A stretch of DNA of 64,000 nucleotides from positions 11,827,305 to 11,891,304 of the forward strand of contig NC_092120.1 of assembly GCF_045679555.1 (NCBI RefSeq), read 5' to 3'. The stretch comes from Salvelinus alpinus (taxonomy: Eukaryota; Chordata; Actinopteri; Salmoniformes; Salmonidae). The notes beneath the pieces were generated by a model. That model was not told where the DNA came from. It made no database searches and was given only the letters and a program-made list of their open reading frames with translations. Both the position numbers and the translations under genes were made by a program. Shown one piece after another: positions 16,421 to 44,939 of the stretch (positions are counted from its first letter, which is position 1; every line of letters starts with the position of its first letter).

Positions 16421-17045
16421 CAGTGTATTTACATTACATGCTCACTTATATCACTTCACATATTTAATTGTAACCTTAACAGATTTGTTAGCTTCCTTGT
16501 ACACTTTGAAATAATATTAAGTAGTGTCGTTTTAAACTTGTTTTAATTGTTAACTTAACTATTATTCAAGGTGCACTAGTGTTGATGTTGATAAATCACA
16601 GATCACAATCCTGCAATAAATAGGGGAAGGGAATCTGCCTCTAATTTGCCTGTTTCTGTGTTGTATTCTCAAATGAACATGACCTTTTTGTTCAGTCATA
16701 AGCTCTCCAATTAGCTTTATTTGATTGTCACTCATTTTTCAGGATATCAGCCATGTGAACCCATTTTGAAGCTGATAATGGCATGCAAAGCCAATACAGC
16801 CATAGGCCTGCCCTACAGTATGATGGCATTAGCTATGATGGCATTAGATGCACATTTGCAATGTGCATCTGAAGCAGAGAATAGCTTAACTCACACATTG
16901 TTTACATATTGTTCAGCTAGCTATATGTCCTCAATTGAAAAACGATACCAGTAAAAAATGTATATGAGGCTATTAATTTGACTAGATTTTGTAAATGCCT
17001 TGTGCTGACATTAAATGTTTTAGTGCAAATCCAACCCTTGCAATG
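16421..17045. other. Unassigned AT-rich stretch between elements
   Basis: I see no gene, repeat family or tandem structure. ORFs are short and have no family resemblance. Confidence 0.4.
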
Positions 17046-18577
17046 TACAGTCTTGGCCAAAAGTTTTGAGAATGACACAAATATAAATTTTCACAAAGTT
17101 TGCAAATGTTACTATGGAATACTGAAGTATAATTATAAGCATTTCATAAGTGTCAAAGGCTTTTATTGACAATTACATGAAGTTGATAGAAAGAGTCAAT
17201 ATTTGCAGTGTTGACCCTTCGTTTTTGAAGACCTCTGCAATCCACCCTAGCATGCTGTCAATTAACTTCTGGGCCACATCCTGACTGATGGCAGCCCATT
17301 CTTGCATAATCAATGCTTGGAGTTTGTCAGAATTTTTGGTTTTTGTTTGTCCACCCGCCTCTTGAGGATTGACCACAAGTTCTCAATGGGATTAAGGCCT
17401 GGGGAGTTTCCTGGCCATGAACCCAAAATATCGATGTTTTGTTCCCCGAGCCACTTAGTTGTCACTTTTGCCTTATGGCAAGGTGCTTCATCATGCTGGA
17501 AAAGGTTTTGTCCGTTTTGCAAACTGTTTCTGGATGGTTGGGAGAAGTTGCTCTCGGAGGAAGTGTTGGTACCGTTCTTTATTCATGGCTGTGTTCTTAG
17601 ACAAAATTGTGAGTGAGCCCACTCCCTTGGCTGAGAAGCAACCCCACACATGAATGCTTTACTGTTGGCATGACACAGGACTGATGGTAGCGCTCACCTT
17701 GTCTTCTCCGGACAAACTTTTTTCCGGATGCCCCAAACAATCGGAAAGAGGATTCATCAGAGAAAATGACTTTACCCCGGTCCTCAGCAGTCCAATCCCT
17801 GTACCTTTTGCAGAATATCAGTCTGTCCCTGATGTTTTTCCTGGAGAGAAGTGGCGTCTTTGCTGCCCTTCTTGACACCAGGCCAACCTCCAAAAGTCTT
17901 CGCCTCACTGTGCGTGCAGATGCACTCACACCTGCCTGCTGCCATTCCTGAGCATCCTCTGTACTGGTGGTGCCCCGATTCCGCAGCTGAATCAACTTTA
18001 GGAGACGGTCCTGGCGCTTGCTGGACTTTCTTGGGTGCCCTGAAGTCTTCTTCACAACAATTGAACCACTCTCCTTGAAGTTCTTGATGATCTGATAAAT
18101 GGTTGATTTAGGTGCAATCTTACTGGCAGCAATATCCTTGCCTGTGAAGCCCTTTTTGTGCAAAGCAATGATGACGGCACGTGTTTCCTTGCAGGTAACA
18201 ATGGTTGACAGAGGAAGAACAATGATTCCAAGCACCACCCTCCTTTTGAAGCTACCAGTCTGTTATTCAAACTCAATCAGCATGACAGAGTGATCTCCAG
18301 CCTTGTCCTCGTCAACACTCACACCTGTGTTAACGAGAGAATCACTGACATGATGTCAGCTGGTCCTTTTGTGGCAGGGCTGAAATGCAGTGGAAATGTT
18401 TTTTGGGGATTCAGTTCATTTTCATGGCAAAGAGGGACTTTGCAATTAATTGCAATTCATCTGATCACTCTTCATAACATTCTGGAGTATATGCACATTG
18501 CCATCATACAAACTGAGGCAGCAGACTGTGTGAAAATTAATATTTGTGTCATTCTCAAAACTTTGGCCACGACTATA
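17046..18577 (-). mobile_element. Tc1-like transposon, nearly full length
   Basis: Inverted ends TACAGTCTTGGCCAAAAGTT (17046) and its imperfect reverse complement (about 18550-18577) enclose 1.53 kb with the transposase on the minus strand. Length and layout are those of a complete Tc1-family element. Confidence 0.85.
17173..18238 (-). pseudogene. Tc1-like transposase, broken by frameshifts
   Basis: The first and longest frame (18238-17597, 213 codons) has the helix-turn-helix DNA-binding region (KGFTGKDIAA, KSTIYQIIKNF), an arginine-rich linker (SARTVRRRLLEVGL) and the catalytic IFSDESSFRLF block. A frameshift near 17595 moves to a second frame (about 17522-17310) with HDEAPCHKAK and PGLNPIENLWSILKRRV, which contains the final acidic catalytic residue. 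A third frame (17376-17173) carries the C-terminus. The usual DLNPIEN reads GLNPIEN. Cut-and-paste transposase, inactive as read. Confidence 0.8.
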
Positions 18578-19950
18578 GGTGGTGAAATGTCTGGAAGCAG
18601 CTTAAAACATACACACAACAACTACTACCAAGTTCAATGCCAGATACTTTTCTCCAAGAAGGTCTGAGGGACACTTGGCGGTGCCACTGTGACCATGAAG
18701 ATGGTTTGTCTAAGACTACCACAACAATGACATTGTCTATGCTAAATATGTTTCAATTGTAAAGAAACAAAATAGTTGGGTTAAAATAAATACTTTTTAT
18801 TCAATGGGGCTCTGCAAAATACTTTTCATTTCACCCATACAACAATATAGCCTACTGTTAAAGTACAGTATGTTTACAATATCATAAACAATAGTCTTTC
18901 ACGCGTTCCAAATGATATGTTACTGTATTTATTCCTACGGTTTAAGTGGTCACTTTAGTCATGACGACAAGGTGAAAGTGCTCTACTCAAATAGCACAAC
19001 AGAATCATTCGGATTGACGAAAGCACGGCATATAACAACCATCTCGTATAACTGAGGGATGTCTCCTTTCATATCTGGAAAAAAACAAAGTAGTAAAAGT
19101 AAAAACTGATGTTGCTGCGACATTGCTCATCTTCACAGTGGGAATCCAGTTGACATGGGTGTCTTCATAGAGGTCAGCTGGTGAACCTACAGTAGGACAT
19201 AAACAAATGGAAAGCACTCCTGATGTTAGAATAGCACTTCTTCAGGTCACCTATATCATCAGTGCTCTTAAGTGTTTGGTTGTGTTCAATTCATTCAGGT
19301 GTTTTAGTGTCATATAAAGATGAAATCTATTGTTGGGCTGGAACAACCAATAGTCAATACAGCAGGTTGTCCTATCCCAGAGCCCCACCTGTTTTGATCC
19401 CCACATTTTTGTTTTTGGGGCTTGCCTGTTTTGCATGTTATTTTGGCATTAATAAGTGTCACATATCAGTTTGCAAACAATGTACAAAAAGATATACTGT
19501 ATATCATTGATTTCTTGCGTAAGGCAGCTCCAATATGCAGGTGTTTCAGCCTAGCTCAGTGCTTTCTGTGGTGGTGGGGCAATCCAGCAAAAAATAGGAG
19601 CATTGCACCGTGACTGGCTTAGTGTTCTGTCACTCATGGGGACAGTACGTCATCGCCAAGTTTAAGTCCTTAGTAAGGATAGACATCCAACATGTCAGCC
19701 CTTTGGGTCCTGCCATAGAGTTATATTACAAATGCCCTTCCAAGAAGGCTCAAGGTCATTGACCACAGATAAAATGACGTCAAATCACGTTATATGTACA
19801 GTAGCTTTGATTGGACTGATCATGTCAACATCTACTTTCAAAGCCTTAGCTAGCAGTCATCATCATGAATCAAGTCGACAATCTACTGGCAAATCATTTT
19901 TAATCCTTGTCACATGAAGGGAAATAATGAAGAGAAAATATAGATAAATG
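18578..19950. other. Unassigned stretch, probably old repeats
   Basis: No gene recognised. The piece around 19540-19730 (GGCAATCCAGCAAAAAATAG, GTCACTCATGGGGACAGTAC) looks like a dispersed salmonid repeat, but I cannot name it. ORFs are short and unrelated to known families. Confidence 0.35.
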
Positions 19951-19975
19951 GGTAGTTGTTCCCCCAGAGCAATGG

Positions 19976-20009
19976 GTAGTTGTTCCCCCAGAGCAGGGGG
20001 AACAACTAC
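19976..20009. repeat. Perfect 14-bp stem hairpin with 6-base loop
   Basis: GTAGTTGTTCCCCC (19976-19989), loop AGAGCA, then the exact reverse complement (19996-20009). The left arm is also present as a direct repeat about 26 bp upstream. No T-run or gene follows, so it is not an obvious terminator. It precedes a GC-richer stretch with a TGACGTCA element (about 20028). Confidence 0.75.
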
Positions 20010-20329
20010 TTCAAGGTCTCAGATCGAGTGACGTCACCGATTGAAACGCTATTAGCGCGCACCCCGCGAACTAGCTGCCATTTCACATCGGTTACACCTC
20101 ACCCTAATAATTTGGTCTATTTTCACCAACGCGGTATTGTAAACACATTGTTCATGGCCGGTGTGTGCTTGTTTGCAAACGTTTTTTGTACAGCTTTGAC
20201 AGTGGTACTGATAGAAGTGGTAGCACTTGGCTTGCACGTGTAAATTCAGCACACACAACTTCTATAATAGAAATGTGTTATTTGACGTGTCAAACTAAAA
20301 GCTTATTTAACCCGTCTAATAGTGTTAAA

Positions 20330-20876
20330 CAGCCACCACTAACATTTAGCGGCCGCTGCCAACATACTGACTCAACTCCAGCCACTTTAAAAATGGGAAT
20401 TGATGGAAATTATGTAAAAATGTACCACTAGCCACTTTAAACAATGCCACTTAATATAATGTTTACATACCCTACATTACCCATCTCATATGTATATACT
20501 GTACTCTATATCATCTACTGCATCTTGCCATCTTTATGTAATACATGTACCACTAGCCACTTTAAACTATGCCACTTTATGTTTACATACCCTACAGTAC
20601 TCATCTCATATGTATATACCGTACTCTATACCATCTACTGCATCTTGCCTATGCCGTTCTGTACCACCACTCATTCATATATCTTTATGTACATATTCTT
20701 TATCCCTTTACACTTGTGTGTGTATAAGGTAGTAGTTGTGGAATTGTTAGGTTAGATTACTTGTTGGTTATTACTGCATTGTCGGAACTAGAAGCACAAG
20801 CATTTCGCTACACTCGCATTAACATCTGCTAACCATGTGTATGTGACTAATAAAATTTGATTTGATTTGATTTGAT
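20330..20876 (+). mobile_element. 3' end of an L2-like LINE/SINE with TTTGAT tail
   Basis: Ends in AATAAAATTTGATTTGATTT (TTTGAT tandem tail), the same kind of tail as the L2 copies at 13276 and 23678. Within it, about 125 bp containing CCACTAGCCACTTTAAAC and TTTACATACCCTACA is tandemly duplicated (20428-20650). The words CTCACCC(T)AATAATTTGG occur on both sides (about 20098 and 20932), suggesting the element sits inside an older repeat. Confidence 0.55.
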
Positions 20877-21369
20877 TTTATATGACATGTATCTTTTTTG
20901 ACACGCAAAGACCCAAACGTTCAATGTGCCTCACCCTTATAATTTGGTCTATTTTCACCTCTTAATTTCGCCTAATGTTCTAACTTGGTCGTGCACATGT
21001 AGCCTATAACCTGTTTTAGATAAATGTAATCATCGAATATTGTATGAGCTTTCATTGTCTGTTTATATGCCCCCTTTACTTATCCTATGGTTCTGACTTG
21101 TTGTACAGGGAGTACACTGTAAGGATGGCCCATGTTCTGAATTCTGACGCTGTACATTTCAAAAGTGCTGAAAAAATTGTTATATTGACTACGTCCGTCA
21201 TTATAACTATTTGCTCATGAATGTCTTAATTTTAATTACGGATTGCATCTTATCCGCTTGATGTCCCCTTATGCCATAGTTTGTACATCTAAATTGTCAG
21301 TAGAAACCACATTTGTTTAAGCAAGTCAGCCATATCAGCTATGATTTTTTTAAAGGCAGTAAATGAGAC

Positions 21370-21904
21370 TGAATGAACTGTTTCGCAGTTTTGTTACACA
21401 ACACAATGCCACAGATGTCTCAAGTTTTGAGGGAGGGCATGCTGACTGCAGGAATGTCCACCAGAGCTGGTGCCAGAGAATTTAATGTTAATTTCTTTAC
21501 CATAAGCCACCTCCAACGCCATTTTAGAGAATTTGGTAGTACGACCAACCGGCCTCATAACCGCAGACCTCGTGTAACCACCCCAGCCCAGCACGTCCAC
21601 AACCGGCTTCTTCACCTGCTAGATCGTCTGAGACCAGCCACCTGGACAGCTGATGAAACTGTGGGTTTGCAAAACCAAATAATTTCTGCACAAACTGTCA
21701 GAAACTGTCTCAGGGAAGCTCCTCTGCGTGCTCGTTGTCCTCAACAGGGTCTTGACCTGATTACAGTTTGGCGTCGTAACAGACTACAGTGGCCTCTGGC
21801 AGGCTGGAGAAGTGTGCTGTTTATGGATGAATCCAGGTTTCAACAGTACTGGGCAGATGGCGTTGTGTGGGCGAGCAGTTTGCTGATGTCAATGTTGTGT
21901 GTAC
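21370..21904 (+). mobile_element. Tc1-like transposase fragment cut by an L2-like insertion
   Basis: On the plus strand, 21412-21870 reads as Tc1-family transposase: SQVLREGMLTAGMSTRAGAR, FREFGSTTNRPHNRRPRVTT, SAQTVRNCLREAPLRARCPQ and VLFMDESRFQ (first catalytic region). An internal segment is missing between FMDESRFQ and the next block. The sequence changes abruptly to L2-like at about 21905. A related, shorter fragment is at 43887-44939. Confidence 0.75.
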
Positions 21905-23678
21905 CCAGCTGTTTGATCTGACAATTAATCTTGATGGTTGTACAGTCGTCTCAAATAAAACTTTGAAGGACCTCTGCCTTACTCTGGACCCTGATCTCTC
22001 TTTTGATGAACATATCAACAATATTTCAAAGGCAGCTTTTTTCCATCTTCATAACATTGCAAAACTCTTAAACTTTTTGTCCAGATATTATGCATAAAAA
22101 CGAATCCATTCTTTTGTCACTTCTAGATTAGATTACTGCAATGCTCTAATCTCTGGCTACCCAGATAAGGGACTAAATAAACCTCAGTTAGTGATAAATA
22201 CGGCTGCTAGAATCTTGACTCGAACCAAAATATTTGATCATATTATTCCAGTGCTAGCTTCTCAACACTGGCTTCCTGTTAAGGCTAAGGTTGATTTCAA
22301 GGTTTTACTGCTAACCTAAAAAGCATTACATGGACTTGCTCCTACCTATCTCTCAATTTTGGTCCTTCCGTACATACCTACACGTATGCTATGGTCACAA
22401 GACGCAAGCCTCCTTATTGTCCCTAGAATTTCTAAGCAAACAGCTGGAGGCAGGGCTTTCTCCTGTAGAGCTCAATTTGTATGGAATGGTCTGCCTACCC
22501 ATGTGAGAGACGCAGACTTGGTTTCAACCTTTAAGTCTTTACTGAAGACTGCTCTGTTCAGTAGGTCCTATGATTGAGTGTAGTCTGGCCCAGGGGTGTG
22601 AAGGTGAACGGAAAGGCACTGGAGTGACGAATCACCCTTGCTGTCTCTGGCTGGCCGGCTCCCCTCTCTCCACTGGGATTCACTGCCTCTGACCCTATTA
22701 CGGGGCTGAGTCACTGGATTACTAGTCCTCTCCCATGCCGTCCCTAGGAGGGGTGCGTCACGTTGTGCCTGGCTTTTTTCGCTATACTTGACTTGAGTCG
22801 GTTGAGTCACTAACATGATCATCCTGTCCGGTTTTGCGCTCCCTCGGGCTCAGGCGGTGGGGAAGATCTTTGTGGGCTATACTCAGCGTTGTCTGTTGGT
22901 AGTAAATTGGTGGTCTGTTGATATCCCTCTAGAAGTGTGGGTGCTGTGCTTTGGCAAAGTGGGTGGGGTTATATCCTGCCTTTTTGGCCCTGTCCCGGGG
23001 GTATCGTTGGCCCTGTCCCGGGGGTATCGCCTTTTTGGCCCTGTCCCGGGGGTATCGTCAAAGTGTCCCCCGATCCCCAGTCTTAGTCTCCAGTATCTAT
23101 GCTGCAGTAGTCTATGTTCTGGGGAAAAGGGTCAGTCTGTCCTATCTGGTGTAATTCTCCTGTCTTATTAGGTGCTCCCTCTAATTCTACCATCTCTCTC
23201 CCTCTCCCCTCCTGCAGGACTACCTGGCCTGAGGACTCCTGGCTGCCCTTTAACGAAAAAAGATTGCAGATAGAGTGCAGTATAACTGCAGTATGCCACA
23301 AATACTGAGTCTAAATTAACACCGTCAACTGCAGTGTACATTAGAGTTATTATGCAATTACTGCGTCCAAAATACCACAGTCGACTGCAGTTATTGCAAG
23401 TTTCAAAACTGTAATATTTTTTTGTATGTGTGTCCCCGTCCCCAGTCCACCTGGTCTTGCTGCTTATCCAGTTTCTGCTGTATTGCCTGTGGCTATGGAA
23501 CCCTGACCTTTTATTTATGATTATTGTTCATTTATTTTGTATTGCAGAAAAACCAGTATACATGCTTCTACACCTGCATTGCTTGCTGTTTGGGGTTTTA
23601 GGCTGGGTTTCTATACAGCACTTTGAGATATCAGCTGATGTAAGAAGGGCTATATAAATAAATTTGATTTGATTTGAT
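21905..23678 (+). mobile_element. L2-clade LINE, 5'-truncated
   Basis: Begins within the ORF2 C-terminal region (LTINLDGCTVVSNKTLKDLC) and keeps the block GGRAFSCRAQFVWNGLPTHV...LFSRSYD (22440-22577), then the long 3'UTR ending GATTTGATTTGATA at 23678. It matches the reverse-oriented copy at 13276-14800. The 3'UTR holds a 3-fold GGCCCTGTCCCGGGGGTATC tandem repeat at 22985-23060. Confidence 0.8.
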
Positions 23679-23679
23679 A

Positions 23680-24960
23680 CATACAAGAAGTATACAAACA
23701 GACAATGATAACATATGCTAGGGTGTACAACAAATTACAGATTATACAAAGACCTTAAAAGATGCACACATATTGATTGTTTTAACAGCTTTCTTATTAG
23801 AAGAATGTAGAATGGTCTTAATGTACTGCTCGAATTCCTTATAGAAAACACGGAAGAGTGTTTTTTTATTCGTGAATTTACATTTATGAATATGAAATTT
23901 TGCCATTAGCACAATTAGATTTATGAGGTAAAATTGTTTTTCTTTATCTTTTTTATAGTTAAGGAAACCGAGCAGCACATTCTCACATAAAAACAAAAGT
24001 CATGAAGAATATTAACAATTATAAAACTATGAATACCTTTCCATACATGTAGACAATGCCAAAATAAATGCTAAACCGTTTCTGGATGCTCAACACAAAA
24101 AGTACAGTTAATGTTAATGTATTTTTTGAGTTTCTTCAGGAAATGATTCGCAGGGAAATACTTATGAATCATTCTAAAAGAGACCTCTTTGACCTTGTTA
24201 ACAAGCAGGTATTTGTGTGGTAATAACCAGGATTTTCCCCAACAGAAATGATTGACAAATGTATTCCAGAAAGTTGTGACATAAGGAATGGATACAATAT
24301 CCATTTGAAATATAGATCTGTTGTTCTGAGGGAGCAAGGAGAAAACATGTTTTCCTATTGGAGAGTCAACTGGATTATGCGAGGGTAGGTCAAGAAGGTG
24401 AGGTCTGGTTAGTGGTTACACCTCTAAACAACATGAGAGTTCCAGATGGAATAGCATCAAAGACTATGGCGACCTCTCTGGGTATTGTAACGAGATAAAA
24501 ATGCGTCATAATTGAGTAACATTCCTTCTATATTAAAAAGTTGTCTCACCAGCAGGATATGATTATGAAACCAGTTCTTAAAAAATAAAGACATGTTTCT
24601 ATACAAAATATCCTTATTGTTCCAAATGAAATACCTATGCGGGAAACATTATGTTTATATATTAACGGCCACGCTAAGAATACTTGTCAATGAAAAGCAG
24701 ATAATTTTGTAGGAACCGTATCAATGTTATAGTTACAAAGTAACATACATTTGAAGCCACCAAAACTGGAGAAGATATAATGCGGGATGAAATTCGATAT
24801 TGAAGTTGGATTCTTTAAGAAATGTTTATCCCAATTTATCTTAAAAGTATTTTTCAAAGTATGAAAATCAAAAAAATGTAGACCACCATATTCATATGTG
24901 TTCATAACGACAGATTTCCTAATATAAGGTGTACATTTTTCCAACCCTGACTTTCACACG
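23680..24960 (-). mobile_element. L1-like LINE, ORF2 C-terminal fragment, 5'-truncated
   Basis: On the minus strand the pieces GGLHFFDFHTLKNTFKINW (24890-24830), VSFRMIHKYFPANHFLKK with a CTFCVEHPETV zinc-like motif (24175-24071) and FHIHKCKFTNKKTLFRVFY (23900-23840) are the conserved C-terminal part of fish L1 ORF2. Frameshifts and stops separate them. The 5' truncation point near 24950 is only about 150 bp from the smarcc1 start codon. Confidence 0.7.
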
Positions 24961-25106
24961 GACTCTTCCCATATGAACCCTCTTTATCGCGAGATTCAGA
25001 AACTTTACCTTATTTACGAATATGCGCATGCGCACTCCCTCCCGAAAATTTCCTTGGTGAGTGACGCGGTTGAGAAGCGAAATAGCAGCGAACAGGACAA
25101 TAAACA
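24961..25106 (+). promoter_or_regulatory. smarcc1 proximal promoter/5'UTR with NRF1 and CGCG-box motifs
   Basis: A perfect palindromic NRF1 consensus TGCGCATGCGCA lies at 25023-25034, 73 bp ahead of the ATG. A TCGCGAGA core (24987-24994, in TATCGCGAGA) is the motif bound by BANP-type CGCG-box factors. TGACGCGG follows at about 25061. There is no TATA box. Motif identities are established for vertebrate housekeeping promoters; their use here is inference. The whole TATA-less promoter is squeezed between an L1 fragment and the coding start. Confidence 0.6.
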
Positions 25107-41457
<16,351 letters not shown>

Positions 41458-42975
41458 GATCCCTGCCCCCAAACAAACACACACCAACACACACACACCT
41501 CTTGTAAAACCTCAGCTCATTGATGGCCTTGCCACTGGCTAGGTGTTTTCTCAACTCCAAAAACTCCTCCTGGCTTACACACACACACACACACACACAC
41601 CTCCCTCTCAGGGCACAGCGTCAAGGGGGCTGTGACTCTGGCCCTCCTAGTAAGAACACTGTTTTCTCCTCAGTCAGTCTGGTGTGGGGCAGATCAGATG
41701 GGCTCCTCCCAGTCATTTTAAAGAATATATTGTGTTTGTTCTCTATTTAAAAGAATATGAAGCTAATATTTTGGGAGAAAATCAGAGAACTCCCACTTTT
41801 CCCTCTTTCCTCTCACTTTTTAGAATGACACTAGTCTCTTCCTCTCCTTCAGCGCAACACCAACATCCCCTCTCTTCCTCCCTCTCCCTCGCGTCTTCCC
41901 CCCAACACAACACCAACAACCCCTCTCTTCCTCCCTCTCCCTCGCGTCTTCCCCCCAACACAACACCAGGGGAGCTGGTTGATCATTTAGGGACGTGTGT
42001 TGTGTACTGTAATGAATGGGATCATGAGGGTTTCCTTCGACACACACAGAGGGGACCAGTAACCCTCCCTTCACACACACACTCTTCTCACTGAGAATCT
42101 ACCTCTCCACTTCGCTCTTCTGAAGCTAAAACACTGTAGTCCGAAGTGTGTGTTCAGTTGTTCGTTGTTGGCGTGTCAGAAGAGCAGAATGTGCGTACAG
42201 CAGAGACGGGTGTTTGATGACTGTCTGCTGGGCTGCTCTGCCCCCCCCCCCTCACCAGCCAGGCGTAGCACTGTACTACTCACACACTTCACTGAACCCT
42301 GCTCTAGTACACTGGGGGCTGCTCACACACAGGCCTAATATCCCACTGACCTTCATCCATCCTTTTAGTGAGCTAGGTATGGTGATATAGTTGTAGTTAA
42401 AAACCATGTGCTCTTCCTCAGTGGTGGAGTGGGCTTCTGGCTGTTCTGGTGCTGATAATGTAGCTGCTGCCGCTACCTAGCGCTACCTCTCTTCATCCAT
42501 CTCCATTCATGTCAACACCCCTCTACACCTTTCTGCTACCTCTGCCTCCTCCCCTTCTTTGTCTGTCTGCTACCTCTCTAGAACTGCTCTTGCTCTCTGC
42601 TAGCTACCTCTCTGCTCTACGCACCCCTCTGCTACCTCTAGTACCCCTCTCTCATTCGCTGCCCACGTGACTGCTGCGTTACTGTTACCCTCTCCCCTCA
42701 GGTAGAATATCACACACGCATACACACAGCATCTCTCTCACGCTCTCACACACTTCCTCATTCAAGGTCTTTCCAGTCTGTTATATCACAAATGATGAGA
42801 ACCCCCTACATCTTGTATCTTTTTTCAGTTTTATGTATTTTTAAGAATAAACTTTGTGTAGATTGAGTTATCTTTGTTCTTGGAAGTTTGTAGCATTTTT
42901 ATTTTATTGTTTGTTTGGGTTTGTTGGTACTTGGACCTGGACAATGTCTAATAAATTGTTTTTGTATGAAGTGAT
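41458..42975 (+). other. smarcc1: smarcc1 3'UTR with two polyadenylation signals
   Basis: AATAAA occurs at 42846-42851 and 42950-42955, the second followed by a TG/T-rich stretch. The region includes a (CA)n run (about 41578-41602), a 57-bp duplication of CTCTCTTCCTCCCTCTCCCT-type sequence (41868-41970) and CTACCTCTCTGCTACC-type simple sequence near 42470-42660. The extent of the UTR is inferred. Confidence 0.6.
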
Positions 42976-43644
42976 GTCTGATATTTTCAGTAGTTCATTT
43001 ATTCTGAACTAAATGTTGGATTTTGTTCTTACACTTGTTCGGTTTTTATAGATTTGTATTATTTCAGGGAGTGTAAAATATCTAGACTAGAGCATGACGA
43101 AATGCTCACATTATCCTGGGAAATAGTTAAGAATATTCTCTTTCTTTCCTATCTTTCTCTATACATATTTCGGGGTAGAAATGTTATGGTTGCAAAAAAT
43201 AACTAAAGCCATATTTCATATTAAACACTGTCTGACACACAACCACACCTCAAACCAAAAAAAGTCTAATTTTGTCTGGTGAGGGGTCTAGGACAAAGGG
43301 CAAGGTGCTACAGGGGAGAGATGGTCTTTGTGTAGTTGTTTTGCTGTTTAGGCTCTTATGCAGCAGCTGCAAATGCATATGAGGAAAAATGATAACCGCG
43401 TCTATTCATCCTGGTGTCATTTAAACTCTAATCCCAGGCAGCCAGCACTGTAATCTGGCGAGAGGGGGGGGAGGTTTCTCTGCCCATGGAGATTGGCCAG
43501 GAGGATGTTATTGAGAGGGATGAGGGACGATTATGTCTTGGGTTGGGAGGGGTGTTTTTTATTTTTTTATCTGAGCAGCCGTAGAGGAGGGAAACTGTGA
43601 TCACGCAGTACAGATACAGTAATGACAAAGCATCACCCTTTAGA

Positions 43645-43805
43645 ACAGAGTTAGGCAACCCTGGTCCTGGAGGGTCACAAGCACTTCGTGTTTTTGATTT
43701 AACCAACCTGGAAGACCGGGTGTGTTGAATTTAGGCAATCACTGAACTGATCAATCAACTCAGATGGTCAGGTGTGGTGCCTGAAACAGAACAGGGTTGC
43801 ATACC
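43645..43805. mobile_element. Possible short MITE with AACCCTG ends
   Basis: GGCAACCCTGGTCCTGGAG at the left and CAGGGTTGCATACCCCTAC at the right are roughly inverted. This kind of sequence is widely dispersed in fish genomes. The boundaries are uncertain. Confidence 0.4.
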
Positions 43806-43886
43806 CCTACTCTGTAAGATCTACTTCTCTTCACATAAACAGGCTCAATGTTTTGAACAGGTCCTCTCCAGATCTGAAAGGGCATC

Positions 43887-44939
43887 TACACTGAACAAAA
43901 ATGTAAACGCAACATGTAAAGTGTTAGAAAATCCCAGAAATGTTCCATATTTCTCAAATGTTCTGCACAAATTTCTTTACTTACCTGTTAGTGCGCATTT
44001 CTACTTTGCCAAGATAATCTATCCACCTGACAGGTGTGGCATATCAAGAAGCTAATTAAACAGCATGATCATTACACAGGTGCACCTTGTGCTGGGGACA
44101 CCACAGACGTCTCAAGTTTTGAGGGAGTGTGCAGTTGGTATGAGAGCTGGTGCCAGACAATTGAATGTTAATTGCTCTACCATAAGCCGCCTCTAAATGG
44201 TTTTAGATAATTTGGCAGTACGTCCAACCGGCCTCACAACTGCAGACCACGTGTATGGCGTCGTGTGGGCGAGCGGTTTGCTGATGTCAACGTTGTGAAC
44301 AGAGTGACCCATGGTGGTGGTGGGGTTATGGTATGGGCAGCTACAGTCAACAAACACAATTGGATTTTATCGATAGAAATTTGAATGTGCAGAGATACCG
44401 TGTTGAGATCCTGAGGCCCATTGTCGTTCCATTTATCAGCCACCATCACCTCATGTTTTAGCATGATATTGCACAGCCCCATGTCGCAATGATCTGTACA
44501 CAATTCCTAGAATCTGAAAATGGCCCAGTTCTTCCATGGCCTGCATACTCACCAGACATGTCACACATTGAGCATGTTGGGGATGCTCTGGATCGACGTG
44601 TACGATAGCGTGTTCCGCTAATATCCAGCAACTTTGGACAGCCATTGAAGAGGAGTGGGACAACATTTCACAGGCCACAATCAACAGCCTGATCAACTCT
44701 ATGCGAAGGAGATGTCACGCTGCATGAGGTGGTCACACTGAGTGGTTTTCTGATCCACGCCCCTACCATTTTTTTGTAAGGTATCTGATTCAGATTCATA
44801 TCTGTATTCCCAGTCATGTGAAATCCATAGATTATGGCCCAATGAATTTATTTCAATTGACTGATTTCCATATCTGAACTGTAACTCAGTAAAATCTTTT
44901 AAATTGTTGTATGTTGAGTTTACATTTTGGTCTAGTATA
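43887..44939 (+). mobile_element. Tc1-like transposon, internally deleted
   Basis: Left end TACACTGAACAAAAATGTAA and right end TTTACATTTTGGTCTAGTATA-like are inverted. Between them are transposase pieces parallel to 21412-21890 (SQVLRE, AVGMRAGARQLNVN region) plus the later C-terminal part (44500-44730), heavily mutated, with the middle missing. Not functional. Confidence 0.75.
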
